Source of the DNA: Chloroflexota bacterium
GTDB lineage: Bacteria; Chloroflexota; Anaerolineae; Aggregatilineales; UBA2796
Length of the DNA stretch: 64,000 nt
Assembly (NCBI GenBank): GCA_021325095.1
Contig: JAJPHV010000124.1
Location: 1-64,000 of the forward strand
Reading direction: 5' to 3'
Shown in pieces: positions 23,728 to 31,286 of this stretch; the first letter of the stretch is position 1; each line of letters starts with the position of its first letter. The notes beneath the pieces are model-generated. The model was not told the origin of the DNA. It searched no databases and saw only the letters and a program-made list of their open reading frames with translations. The position numbers were made by a program, and so were the translations under genes.

Positions 23728-24201
23728 TTAGCCTCCCCATGAGCGATCAATCTGGATGATGGTCTTGCCGGATTTGCCGTCAGTATCCCGCACGTAGTCG
23801 ATCTTGATTGCCAGTAGTTGCCCGGCGTCCAGCAGCGAGTTGCTGACGACACAGCGCCCTGCGTACTGCCCCAGTTCTTCGGATGCCTGCTTGCCCAGGT
23901 AAATCTTCTGGCAGCCATTCCCATCGTCTTTGCTCAGGTGATCGGAATAGTAGTTCAAGACCTGCTGCGGGGAGTCGGTGGTCGAGTAGGTCTGCGAATC
24001 CGACTGCGGGCCGGCGCTTTTGGTGACGAGCGTGGCATTGGGATAAACCGTGAAGTCGATGGGCTGGTTGCGCTGCGCCTTCATGACCCGGATGGCGATG
24101 TTGGAAATGACGAAAAGCAAGACGACGGCCACCAGCGCCAACACAACCAGGCGCAGAATCGGACTGCGAAATATCCTTCCCGACGTTCGGTTTTCGGTCA
24201 C
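23728..24201 (-). CDS. Membrane-anchored protein of unknown function
   Basis: 157 residues. One membrane segment at about 14-34 (LRLVVLALVAVVLLFVISNIAI) is followed by an exported domain with VYPNATLVTK, DSPQQVLNYYSDHLSKD, two cysteines (GNGCQKI, AGRCVV) and LLDAGQLLAIKIDYVRD. The GTG start has CAGGAGG five bases upstream. It is followed at once by its probable paralogue, suggesting tandem duplication. No known family recognised. Confidence 0.6.
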   Translation of the reverse strand: MTENRTSGRIFRSPILRLVVLALVAVVLLFVISNIAIRVMKAQRNQPIDFTVYPNATLVTKSAGPQSDSQTYSTTDSPQQVLNYYSDHLSKDDGNGCQKIYLGKQASEELGQYAGRCVVSNSLLDAGQLLAIKIDYVRDTDGKSGKTIIQIDRSWGG

Positions 24202-24287
24202 GTCAACCTCCTGATAATTCGGGATAAATGGCTCTGTTCCGACGGCAAGACGCCGCGCTTTGCACCTGCGGACGGCCCGACCTTTTG

Positions 24288-25175
24288 TCAGGGCGCAGCG
24301 TGCGCTGCGCCCAGCTCCTTGATCGCTCGGGTAATGCCCTGCACCTCGCGGATCAGGCGCTGGCCGTAGCCTGTTCCCTTGACTGCATTCAGTTCATATT
24401 CCCAGGCTGCCAGTCCATCCATCGCGCTGATCATCTTGGCCGCGGCACTCTCGGCTCTGGCCGCATCGCCCGCCTGCCTGTACAGGCGCATCAGGTGGTA
24501 ATAGACCCGAACGGCGTGCGGCGCGGGCAGCGGCTCCTGGCTGGCTTTTTCCAGAATGGGCAGCGCCTCCTGCGTTTGCCCGGCCATGACCATCAGCAGC
24601 CCCAGATCGGCCCAGTTGATCGGCGATGGATCGAGCGCGACCCCGGCCTGCAAGGCGCTGATGGCCTGCTCGTCGTTGCTCTCCAACTGGAAGATCAGGC
24701 CCAGCGTCAGATATGGCGTGCCGTTATTGGGGTACAACTCGATTGCTCGCTCAATGGCCCGGTGCGCCTTCGAATATTTCCCGGTGTAGGCATAACCCCG
24801 CGCCAGGAGGGTCAGCACTTCAACCGACTCCTTGCCCCTGGCGATAGAGTGTTCCAGGAGCGGGATGGCCTCTCCGAACTGGTAAGCGTCCATCAACTCA
24901 TAGGCCTGTCCATAGTCCGCACCATGCCGGCGAGTCTGCCGTGCCAGCATATAGCCAACCCCGGCGAACCAACCGACCAGGGTGAGCGAAGCGATACACA
25001 GGCCGCCCAGCGCTATCGGGATGAACGGCGAAGCGTCCGAACCGTCCAGGGTCATTACGACCTTGCGGTTGAACAGATATTGCAGGGCGATGCCCAGGCC
25101 AAAGACCAGCAGCCCCAGCAGCAGTGCCAGCGCGGGCAAGCGCCCGATGACGGCCAGCAAGCGGTTGCGGGTCAC
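24288..25175 (-). CDS. TPR-repeat membrane protein
   Basis: 295 residues. Two N-terminal membrane segments (about 8-31 and 48-72) are followed by a cytosolic TPR array (AYELMDAYQFGEAIPLLEHSI, ARGYAYTGKYSKAHRAIERAIELYPNN, LGLIFQLESNDEQAISALQAGVALDPS). It overlaps the upstream TPR gene by four bases. The last codons form a GC hairpin (GGGCGCAGC/GCTGCGCCC) ending at the stop. It is likely a scaffold; no partner can be named. Confidence 0.75.
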   Translation of the reverse strand: MTRNRLLAVIGRLPALALLLGLLVFGLGIALQYLFNRKVVMTLDGSDASPFIPIALGGLCIASLTLVGWFAGVGYMLARQTRRHGADYGQAYELMDAYQFGEAIPLLEHSIARGKESVEVLTLLARGYAYTGKYSKAHRAIERAIELYPNNGTPYLTLGLIFQLESNDEQAISALQAGVALDPSPINWADLGLLMVMAGQTQEALPILEKASQEPLPAPHAVRVYYHLMRLYRQAGDAARAESAAAKMISAMDGLAAWEYELNAVKGTGYGQRLIREVQGITRAIKELGAAHAAP

Positions 25176-26182
25176 GGCTCGGCCACCTTTGCCAACGCAT
25201 CCAGCGACGTTTCGCCCTCGGCCAGCTTTTCGGCCAGCAGCACGTCGGCCAGCAGCACATCGCGCAATACGGCAGCTTCTTCGCTTTCAAAGATCGTTTT
25301 CCATTCCTGCAAACCGCCCTGCTCGCGCTTCAACTTGCGGATTTCGGCCTCGGCCTCGGCGGTCTGGCCCAGCCGGTAATACGAACGCGCCAGCCACAGA
25401 TGGATCAGCAAGCGGTGGCGGCTATCCGGCACGCCCACCTGGAGCGCCCGCTGCAAGTGTTCAATGGCCTCCGGCCACAGGTCAAGCCGATCCTCGATCA
25501 TGCCCAGGTTGTATGGGGCGACCCACTGATCCGGCTCCAGTACCAGCGCCTGTTTGGCGTAACCCAACGCGGACTGGAATTCGCCGTCCTGCAAGTACAC
25601 CTCGGCCAGCCCGTTGTAGCCCACCCCAGAATCCGGCGTTAGCTCGATGACCTTTTCGTAATCGGCCCGCGCCTTCCGGATCTTCCCGGACAGGCGGTAC
25701 AGCTCGGCACGGAAGCGGCGATGTTCAGGGTTTTCTGGCTCCTCCTTGATCAGATCGGACATGACCTTGATAGCTTCGTTGTACTGCCCGTTGCGCATGT
25801 GTTTGATCGCGGCCTGATACTCACGGCGGACACGCCCGCGCATCGAGATCAAGGCGATCAACAGCCAGCCGATGCCCACCGGCGCGAAAAAGAGTAGCAG
25901 CGAGGGGAACATCAGGCCGAGCGACACGGCGACCAGCGCAGGGATGACGGCCAACCCAACCTGCCGCCGTTCGTCGGCGGAGTACCGCGTCAGCACGGTG
26001 ACTGCCGTGCCAAACAGGAAGGCGACCAGCAAACCGGACTGTACGGGCGCAACCCAGGGCACATTCGTGCCGACGGCATTCAACATCAGGCTGCCCAGGC
26101 CCGTCACAGCCAGCAGCACAAAGATGATGCGCGCCCTCGCCGGGCCGAGCCAGTTGGTAATGCGCCGGATTGCCTTCGTCAC
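25172..26182 (-). CDS. TPR-repeat membrane protein
   Basis: 336 residues. Membrane segments span about 18-38, 46-65 and 78-112, followed by at least four TPR units (IKHMRNGQYNEAIKVMSDLIKEEPENPEHRR, YRLSGKIRKARADYEKVIELTPDS, YLQDGEFQSALGYAKQALVLEPDQ, LWPEAIEHLQRAL). GTG start at 26182. It forms a translationally coupled pair with the next TPR gene, so the two products probably work in one complex. Confidence 0.75.
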   Translation of the reverse strand: MTKAIRRITNWLGPARARIIFVLLAVTGLGSLMLNAVGTNVPWVAPVQSGLLVAFLFGTAVTVLTRYSADERRQVGLAVIPALVAVSLGLMFPSLLLFFAPVGIGWLLIALISMRGRVRREYQAAIKHMRNGQYNEAIKVMSDLIKEEPENPEHRRFRAELYRLSGKIRKARADYEKVIELTPDSGVGYNGLAEVYLQDGEFQSALGYAKQALVLEPDQWVAPYNLGMIEDRLDLWPEAIEHLQRALQVGVPDSRHRLLIHLWLARSYYRLGQTAEAEAEIRKLKREQGGLQEWKTIFESEEAAVLRDVLLADVLLAEKLAEGETSLDALAKVAEP

Positions 26183-26293
26183 CGTGCCAGCACTCCGCTT
26201 TCAGCCTTCAGTTTAATCCTAAACCCGCGATCCGCTTGTCAGAAAATGTACACATTTGTTATAGCTTGTTTTATAGTGCCTCTGGCACTTCAG

Positions 26294-26791
26294 CTATTCC
26301 AATTTGAGCCACAGGTGTTCGTACCATTCAGTTGCGCCGAGCGCGCGCCAGAATGCCTGAGCGACGGCATGGCGATGCGGCACGCGCGCCTCGACGTGGG
26401 TCACTCCCCGATCTCGGAACCAGCCTTTGAGCGCCTCGAACAAGTTCCGCCCGATCCCGCCGGCTTTACCATGCGCATCCACCGCCAGATCGCTGACGTA
26501 GCCGTGCTTCTCGGGCAGCAGCGTTGGCAGATTCTCGACCACCGAGCCGACGATGTAGCCGAGCAAGTGACCCTCTTTGATCATGCTTTCCGCCACAAAG
26601 ACAGCTACGTCTGGCCGTTCCAACCATTCGCGCAGCAGAGATTGCCGACGTGTCACGGCATCGGGCGCGAACCGGTAGCGTTTGTCGGCGTTGGCGAGCA
26701 TATCCGCCGCCTCCTGCCAGAGTGCGAGAATCTTTTCCGTATCGGCGGGCGTAGCAGCCCGTACCAGGTAGGTCACCGGCTTGGTGGTCAT
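26294..26791 (-). CDS. GNAT-family N-acetyltransferase
   Basis: 165 residues from ATG 26791. The frame stays open 31 codons further upstream, but that stretch holds an intrinsic terminator and follows a promoter, so it is read as leader. GNAT features: VRAATPADTEKILALWQEA at the N-terminus, LLGYIVGSVVENLP, and the acetyl-CoA loop DLAVDAHGKAGGIGRNLFEALKGWF (Gly-x-Gly with GIGRNL). C-terminal HVEARVPHRHAVAQAFWRALGATEWYEHLWLKL. The substrate is unknown. Expression is probably set by the attenuator leader at 26807-26929. Confidence 0.85.
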   Translation of the reverse strand: MTTKPVTYLVRAATPADTEKILALWQEAADMLANADKRYRFAPDAVTRRQSLLREWLERPDVAVFVAESMIKEGHLLGYIVGSVVENLPTLLPEKHGYVSDLAVDAHGKAGGIGRNLFEALKGWFRDRGVTHVEARVPHRHAVAQAFWRALGATEWYEHLWLKLE

Positions 26792-26806
26792 GCAGGGTTC
26801 GTCTCC

Positions 26807-26850
26807 AAAACAAAATGCTCCCGCCCATACGGGACGGAAGCATCCTTCCG
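26807..26850 (-). terminator. Attenuator: terminator with overlapping antiterminator before the GNAT gene
   Basis: Minus strand: stem ATGCTTCCGTCC / GGGCGGGAGCAT (two G-U pairs) followed by TTTTGTTTT (26843 down to 26807), ending about 16 bases before the ATG. A competing perfect hairpin CGGAAG-GATG-CTTCCG (26850-26835) uses the 5' arm of the terminator, so the two are mutually exclusive. This is the layout of a riboswitch or leader-controlled expression platform. Confidence 0.65.
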
Positions 26851-26886
26851 CGCTGCGACTATTGTCACTTCCCAAGATGCTCATCT

Positions 26887-26929
26887 GGCTGCCGGATCAG
26901 GGCGGTGCTTCCGAGTTTATGGCGCAGCC
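26887..26929 (-). promoter_or_regulatory. Leader stem upstream of the attenuator (possible sensing domain)
   Basis: On the minus strand GGCTGC (26929-26924) pairs with GCAGCC (26892-26887), closing a 43-base domain rich in conserved-looking CGGAAGCACCG. I do not recognise a known riboswitch class. Together with the promoter and attenuator it suggests a cis-acting RNA. Confidence 0.35.
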
Positions 26930-26941
26930 TACAGGTGCAAC

Positions 26942-26970
26942 AGAATACCACAGCGGCAGTGCTGGGTCAA
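26942..26970 (-). promoter_or_regulatory. Sigma-70-type promoter of the GNAT gene
   Basis: Minus strand -35 TTGACC (26970-26965), 17-base spacer, -10 TATTCT (26947-26942). The predicted transcript start near 26936 gives a leader of about 145 bases. Confidence 0.6.
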
Positions 26971-26999
26971 GCACGTTGCGATTGCCACAGGATGTATGG

Positions 27000-27096
27000 C
27001 CCCACCCCGAATCCCCCGCCCCATGTGGGCGAGGGGCTTTCCCAATCGGCTGTTCACCGCTCCCCCGCGCTCCCGGAGAGGGCAGGCCGTGAGGTC
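27000..27096. repeat. CCTCACCCC-bounded palindromic repeat, copy 6 (diverged)
   Basis: A degenerate copy: starts GCCCCACCCCG, has hairpin-like CCCCGCCCCATGTGGGCGAGGGG, and ends CCGTGAGGTCA next to the stop of the secreted SH3 gene. Confidence 0.5.
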
Positions 27097-27100
27097 AACC

Positions 27101-28060
27101 TTACTGCACGATGGGCAGGGCACGGCTGCTAATGTCGATCAACCGGACAAAGGGAGCCGAGACCCACCCGACGAGGCCGTTGAAGGACACCTTATACCAC
27201 GTTCGGAAGGCGTTCCGCCCATAGACGGTTATTGTCGAGCCAAACGGAATGCGCGTCAGGGTGGGGAAGCGGATCGAAGGCCCTGCACGCAGGCGCACCG
27301 TGTAGAGCGCTCGCGCCGTCCCAACCGGGTTGCCTGTCGGGATGATCGCGCCCGTCACCTGCTGGCTGGGATCGATTCGCGTGGGCTGGATAGGCAGGCC
27401 AAACAAAGCCACGTCGATGGCGCCAGCCGGAACCCAGATCATATCGTGCGGACTGATCAGCGCCCCGATCCACTGGTCGTCGTTGCTGCGATAGACAATG
27501 CTGAGTTTATCGCCCTTAAAGGCCCGCGCACCTGTTGGATACTGGTAGCCGGGTGCATAGTAGAGCGTGGTGTTTTCCAGGAGCTTGCCTTCAGTCCTGA
27601 CCAGGGACAGGAAATTGTCGGGCGCATTCGCGCTGTCCGATACCGACAGGCAAGCTGCATTGTACGTCGCCTCGCGCAGCACAGCGCCGGGCCGCGCATT
27701 GCCGTCCAGATCAATGACCTTGAAGGTGATCGGGTTCTGAACAGGACGTGCACCGATGTTTTCATCATAGGCCAGGTCGAGGATCGCCGAGCGATCCGAA
27801 ATACCGGTCTGGCGGGCCGAATCTTCGGCATAGAGCGTGTTGCCATCGCCATCGACTACCATATAGCGGAATTTATCAAAGCCCCCGCCATCATTGGTGA
27901 TCCCCTGCATCGTCACATCCACCGAAAAACGCTCGCAGTCGGCGAAGAAGCCGTTGATGGTAGAGGCGCTGGCGTGGGACGGTGCAGTTGTGCCCAGCAA
28001 ACCGACGAGAGTGATGACAAGGACGACCAGAACGGATAGATGCTTACCTCTAGATAACAT
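27101..28060 (-). CDS. Secreted protein with C-terminal SH3b domain
   Basis: 319 residues. The signal peptide covers about residues 1-31 (LSVLVVLVITLVGLLGTTAPSHA). The middle section (about 35-130) looks like a beta-sandwich with MVVDGDGNTLY. Residues about 245-305 form a bacterial SH3 domain (YTVRLRAGPSIRFPTLTRIPFGSTITVYGRN, then WYKVSFNGLVGWVSAPFVRL). It is probably extracellular and wall- or surface-binding. It has its own leader upstream (28061-28140) with TGAGGT before the ATG. Confidence 0.78.
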   Translation of the reverse strand: MLSRGKHLSVLVVLVITLVGLLGTTAPSHASASTINGFFADCERFSVDVTMQGITNDGGGFDKFRYMVVDGDGNTLYAEDSARQTGISDRSAILDLAYDENIGARPVQNPITFKVIDLDGNARPGAVLREATYNAACLSVSDSANAPDNFLSLVRTEGKLLENTTLYYAPGYQYPTGARAFKGDKLSIVYRSNDDQWIGALISPHDMIWVPAGAIDVALFGLPIQPTRIDPSQQVTGAIIPTGNPVGTARALYTVRLRAGPSIRFPTLTRIPFGSTITVYGRNAFRTWYKVSFNGLVGWVSAPFVRLIDISSRALPIVQ

Positions 28061-28463
28061 GACACACCTCAGACCACTTGAACGGACGATGAAAATTGAC
28101 CCCGGTATCGAGTCCGATTCAATCTTTATCTTAGCACAATACCAAAACGGGCGATCTGAGAAGTGGATAAAACGCGGGCCGATCTCCCGGCACCGTCGCC
28201 ACAGGGCCGGCGAGGTCCCAAACCCGCCAGGTATGTCAGGCGGTTCCCCTCTGCCAGCAGACTCCGCCCCCTGACATTGACCTTACCTCGTTCCCTGACC
28301 CCTCTCCGCCGGCAGCCAGGGGGAACCAAGAGGCGAAGACGCCCCTCTCCACCAGCGTGGAGAGGGGTTGGGGGTGAGGCAAAACAATGCCCAAACTCGA
28401 AAGGGTCAGCGCGCGAACCGCTGGCGGAGAGGGGACGGGGTGAGGTAATCGTAAGGCTCGGTG
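28061..28463. other. Intergenic region with no gene
   Basis: About 400 bases between metK and the secreted SH3 gene. It holds the leader of the SH3 gene (AT-rich part, 28061-28140) and repeat copy 7 (28285-28447). I see no further ORF with a ribosome binding site and no clear promoter hexamers. Confidence 0.5.
28285..28447. repeat. CCTCACCCC-bounded palindromic repeat, copy 7
   Basis: A composite copy just downstream of metK, with hairpins CCCCTCTCCACC/GTGGAGAGGGG, an internal GGGGGTGAGG end at about 28370, and a further unit ending GGGGTGAGGT. It probably lies in the 3' untranslated region of metK. Confidence 0.7.
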
Positions 28464-29678
28464 TTACAGCCCCGCTTCTTCGCGCAAGATAGCAGCCTTG
28501 TCGGTTTGCTCCCAGCGGACGTTGAGATCGTCGCGCCCGAAATGGCCGTACTTTGCCACCTGCTTGAAGATGGGCTTGCGCAGGTCGAGGTCGCGGATGA
28601 TGGCCGCCGGACGCATGTCAAAATGCTTGCGGATCAACTTTTCGATCACGGCATCGTCCACGCGGCCCGTGCCAAAGGTTTCCACCGCCAGCGAGAGCGG
28701 GTGCGCCACACCAATGGCGTAGGATACCTGTAACTCAAAGCGATCCGCCAGCCCCGCCGCGACAACATTCTTGGCAATGTAACGGGCCATGTATGCCGCC
28801 GAGCGATCTACCTTCGTGGCGTCCTTGCCGGAGAACGCGCCGCCGCCGTGACGGGCAATGCCACCATAGGTATCGACGATGATCTTGCGCCCCGTCAATC
28901 CGGCGTCGCCCAGCGGGCCACCCGTCACGAAGCGCCCGGTTGGGTTGACGTAAATCTTCGTGTTGCGATCAAGCAACTCACTCGGAATCACGGGCCGGAT
29001 CACACACTCGATCACCGCCTCGCGGATCTGTTCCTGCGTGATTTCCGGCGCGTGCTGCGTGGAAACAAGCACCGTGTCCACGCGCTTGGGGCGGCCATAC
29101 TCGTATTCAACCGTGACCTGGCTCTTGCCGTCGGGCCGCAGCCAGGGCAGTGTGCCATTCTTGCGCACGGCGGCCAGGTTGCGGACGAGTTTGTGCGCCA
29201 GCGAGATGGTCAGTGGCATATATTCGGGCGTTTCGTTGCAGGCAAAGCCAATCATCATGCCCTGGTCGCCCGCGCCGATAGCGTCGATTTCGTCATCGGA
29301 GAGTTCGCGCGCTTCGAGCGCCCTGTTCACACCCTGCGCAATGTCGGCAGACTGTTCCTTGATCGACACGATCACGCCGCACGTATCGGCATCAAAGCCG
29401 AATTTGCCGCGTGTGTAACCGATTTCGCGGGCCACATCCCGTGCAATGTTTCCGATGTCTACATAGGCTTCGGTGGTGATCTCGCCGATCACCACAATCA
29501 GGCCGGTGGTGGTCGCCGTCTCACAGGCTACGCGCGACATCGGGTCTTTGGCGAGCAGAGCGTCCAGCACCGCATCGGAAATCTGGTCGCACATTTTGTC
29601 GGGGTGGCCTTCCGTCACCGACTCTGACGTGTAGAAAAACCGGGGCGAACGCATGAAAGTGATATTGCTATTGCTCAC
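28464..29678 (-). CDS. metK: S-adenosylmethionine synthetase
   Basis: 404 residues. Motifs: [24 protein letters not shown] (substrate/ATP site), [13 protein letters not shown] (variant of the family GAGDQGxMFGYA) and [23 protein letters not shown] (P-loop-like). It makes SAM from methionine and ATP. The start is read as GTG 29678 with AGAGGAG ten bases upstream; ATG eight codons later is the alternative. It is the second gene of a transcript controlled by the SAM-I riboswitch at 30438-30542, 77 bases after an unknown gene. Confidence 0.96.
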   Translation of the reverse strand: MSNSNITFMRSPRFFYTSESVTEGHPDKMCDQISDAVLDALLAKDPMSRVACETATTTGLIVVIGEITTEAYVDIGNIARDVAREIGYTRGKFGFDADTCGVIVSIKEQSADIAQGVNRALEARELSDDEIDAIGAGDQGMMIGFACNETPEYMPLTISLAHKLVRNLAAVRKNGTLPWLRPDGKSQVTVEYEYGRPKRVDTVLVSTQHAPEITQEQIREAVIECVIRPVIPSELLDRNTKIYVNPTGRFVTGGPLGDAGLTGRKIIVDTYGGIARHGGGAFSGKDATKVDRSAAYMARYIAKNVVAAGLADRFELQVSYAIGVAHPLSLAVETFGTGRVDDAVIEKLIRKHFDMRPAAIIRDLDLRKPIFKQVAKYGHFGRDDLNVRWEQTDKAAILREEAGL

Positions 29679-29755
29679 GAGTCAGATGCTCCTCTTGCGA
29701 CAGGGGTCGCTTTCCACGAACGAACCGATCTGGCTGGCAAGGTGCCAGTTCTTCC

Positions 29756-30334
29756 TTAGCTTGCTTGTTTGCCGCGCTCCACTTCGCGCTGAATGGAGCG
29801 ATAGCACTGGCGCAGATAGTCCTCGAGCTTTGCCCAGTCCGCTTCTGGGTCAGCGGAAGTCTTGCTGGTGATCAGATCGACGGTATTGTTGGCGAGAACG
29901 CGCAGTTCGGCGGATGGTCTGGCCTGCACGGGCGAGATGCCAAAAATGGCGCTGTGCAGTTGGGTCATGGTTTCGATGAACTCGGCTTTGTCCGGCTTGC
30001 CCGACAACCGGCGGTGAACGTCGTTGTATTGCAGTTCCAGCGCCGCGACCCGTGCCGGGTCAAATTGCAGCCCGGAATAGCGCCGCGCCAGCCGGTAGAA
30101 CTTCTCGTAATACTGCCGAACCACGCGCTCGTCGTGGTCAAGCGGAACCCACGCCATCGAGGCCCGCGTCACGTAATAGGCAGCCAGTAGCGACACCGGA
30201 AAAGGGATGTGGAATTGTTCCTGACACAGCGCCACGACCAGGCGCAGCAGCCTGAGCCACTGCTGGTCATAGTAGGCACGCCAGCCTGCCGCCTCGAAAT
30301 GGGCCACACGCTCCGGGTTCTGTTGGAATGCCAC
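29756..30334 (-). CDS. Unknown protein encoded between a SAM-I riboswitch and metK
   Basis: 192 residues from GTG 30334, preceded by GAAGGGGAC. Mostly alpha-helical by composition, with no membrane segment or signal peptide. Conserved-looking stretches are WRAYYDQQWLRLLRLVVALCQEQFHIPF, RQYYEKFYRLARRYSGLQFDPARVAALELQYNDVHR and KAEFIETMTQLHSAIFGIS. I recognise no family. It is the first gene behind the SAM-I riboswitch and co-oriented with metK, so a role in SAM or methionine metabolism is a reasonable inference from position. Confidence 0.75.
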   Translation of the reverse strand: MAFQQNPERVAHFEAAGWRAYYDQQWLRLLRLVVALCQEQFHIPFPVSLLAAYYVTRASMAWVPLDHDERVVRQYYEKFYRLARRYSGLQFDPARVAALELQYNDVHRRLSGKPDKAEFIETMTQLHSAIFGISPVQARPSAELRVLANNTVDLITSKTSADPEADWAKLEDYLRQCYRSIQREVERGKQAS

Positions 30335-30356
30335 GCTGTCCCCTTCACCACACACG

Positions 30357-30390
30357 AAAAAACCTTCGCCTCTTGTATCCAGCGAAGGTT
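30357..30390 (-). terminator. Expression-platform terminator of the SAM-I riboswitch
   Basis: Minus strand stem AACCTTCG / CGAAGGTT (30390-30383 with 30368-30361) followed by TTTT, located between the riboswitch aptamer and the ribosome binding site of the next gene. It should form when SAM is bound. Confidence 0.8.
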
Positions 30391-30437
30391 CTATTCACTG
30401 CAAAGTGACAGGGGAAGGACGGTGCGCATCGACGCTG

Positions 30438-30542
30438 CTCTCATCTTCCAGGGTCTGCCTCTGCCGGAATTAGCACCTTCCCGACGCTTCGGGGGTTGCC
30501 GCGGTATCATAGGGCCGGTCCCTCAACCGCTCTGGATAAGAG
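30438..30542 (-). promoter_or_regulatory. SAM-I (S-box) riboswitch aptamer
   Basis: The minus strand shows the S-box core in order: P1 strand CTCTTATC, AGAGCGGTTGAGGGACC, GGCCCTATGATACC, GCGGCAACC, AAGGTGCTAATTCC, GCAGA, and closing P1 strand GATGAGAG. P1 pairs CTCTTATC with GATGAGAG. These match the SAM-I consensus (GAGGGA, GGCCC, GGCAACC, GGTGC-AATTCC). Upstream is a promoter, downstream a terminator, then a two-gene unit ending in metK, the classical S-box target. Confidence 0.95.
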
Positions 30543-30568
30543 TGTCAGGTTATGCAATTATGAACGGC

Positions 30569-30597
30569 ATGATACCATGTCCATCCGGCCATGTCAA
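30569..30597 (-). promoter_or_regulatory. Sigma-70-type promoter of the SAM-riboswitch transcript
   Basis: Minus strand -35 TTGACA (30597-30592), 17-base spacer, -10 TATCAT (30574-30569), about 27 bases upstream of the aptamer. Confidence 0.75.
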
Positions 30598-30635
30598 CTA
30601 CGACGTTGGGGCGTTTGGGCAGGCAGCGGTCCCGC

Positions 30636-31106
30636 CTAACTGACCCCTGCCGAACTGCGCTGGCGCACGTAGTCGGCGATGTTCTTCATTTCTTGCTGGT
30701 AGAGGCGGCGGGTAAACGGCGGTTGCATCAGCCTTTCCACGAAGCCCGATACCCCCGGCCTGGCCGGAAAATCTGTAGCGATGGTCATGCGTGTTTGTCT
30801 GCCACCGTTCAGTGGATCAAGCGTGAACGTCGTATACAACCCAACCTCCGTGTCTGCCTCGGCGATGACCCGGCCCGGTTCCGGCTCCGAGACAACCAGG
30901 TGATAGATGAACTTCCTGCCGAACACCGACATATACACACGCGCCACTGTACCGGCTCCCTGCCCGCCCTCTTCGACAATCAGATCGGTGAAGTACGGCT
31001 TGGGCAGGACAGCGGGATGACCAACGCGATAGTCTGAGATCACAGCATAGATGTCCTCCGGGCGTGCATCGATCACACTGGAGGCTTCAACGTGGAACGT
31101 CTTCAT
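30636..31106 (-). CDS. SRPBCC-superfamily (polyketide cyclase-like) protein
   Basis: 156 residues from ATG 31106 (AAAAGGG upstream); the extra 17 codons in the longer frame are unsupported. The SRPBCC/START-like fold is suggested by VEASSVIDARPEDIYAVISDYRVGH at the start, FIYHLVVSEPEPGRVIAEADTE in the middle and a long C-terminal helix. It binds a hydrophobic ligand in a helix-grip cavity; the ligand is unknown. It is a stand-alone gene, divergent from phzF-like. Confidence 0.75.
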   Translation of the reverse strand: MKTFHVEASSVIDARPEDIYAVISDYRVGHPAVLPKPYFTDLIVEEGGQGAGTVARVYMSVFGRKFIYHLVVSEPEPGRVIAEADTEVGLYTTFTLDPLNGGRQTRMTIATDFPARPGVSGFVERLMQPPFTRRLYQQEMKNIADYVRQRSSAGVS

Positions 31107-31286
31107 GACCCTTTTCCCTTCTCTCCACAGGCAGCGACTTAATTGAGATCGGCTCAAACATCCAGGTCTGTCAAGGTGTTCCGTGCGAGGCAGTGTCTGT
31201 CAGTTTATCACACCACACCCTGCACAAGCAGCGGTCTGTTAATATTTCTGGGGAACCCTACCATCACTCAGGAGCCGTACCCAATC

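Noticed and set aside
26792-26860. T-box riboswitch before the GNAT gene
   Set aside because: The antiterminator region resembles the T-box at several positions, but the UGGN bulge that binds the tRNA CCA end is altered (TCGC) and no stem I or specifier loop fits in the short leader. It is kept only as an unclassified attenuator.
26246-28039. A 597-codon open frame on the plus strand
   Set aside because: It covers the reverse complement of the GNAT gene, its leader, repeat copy 6 and the secreted SH3 gene. Composition is shadow-like and no domain is recognisable.
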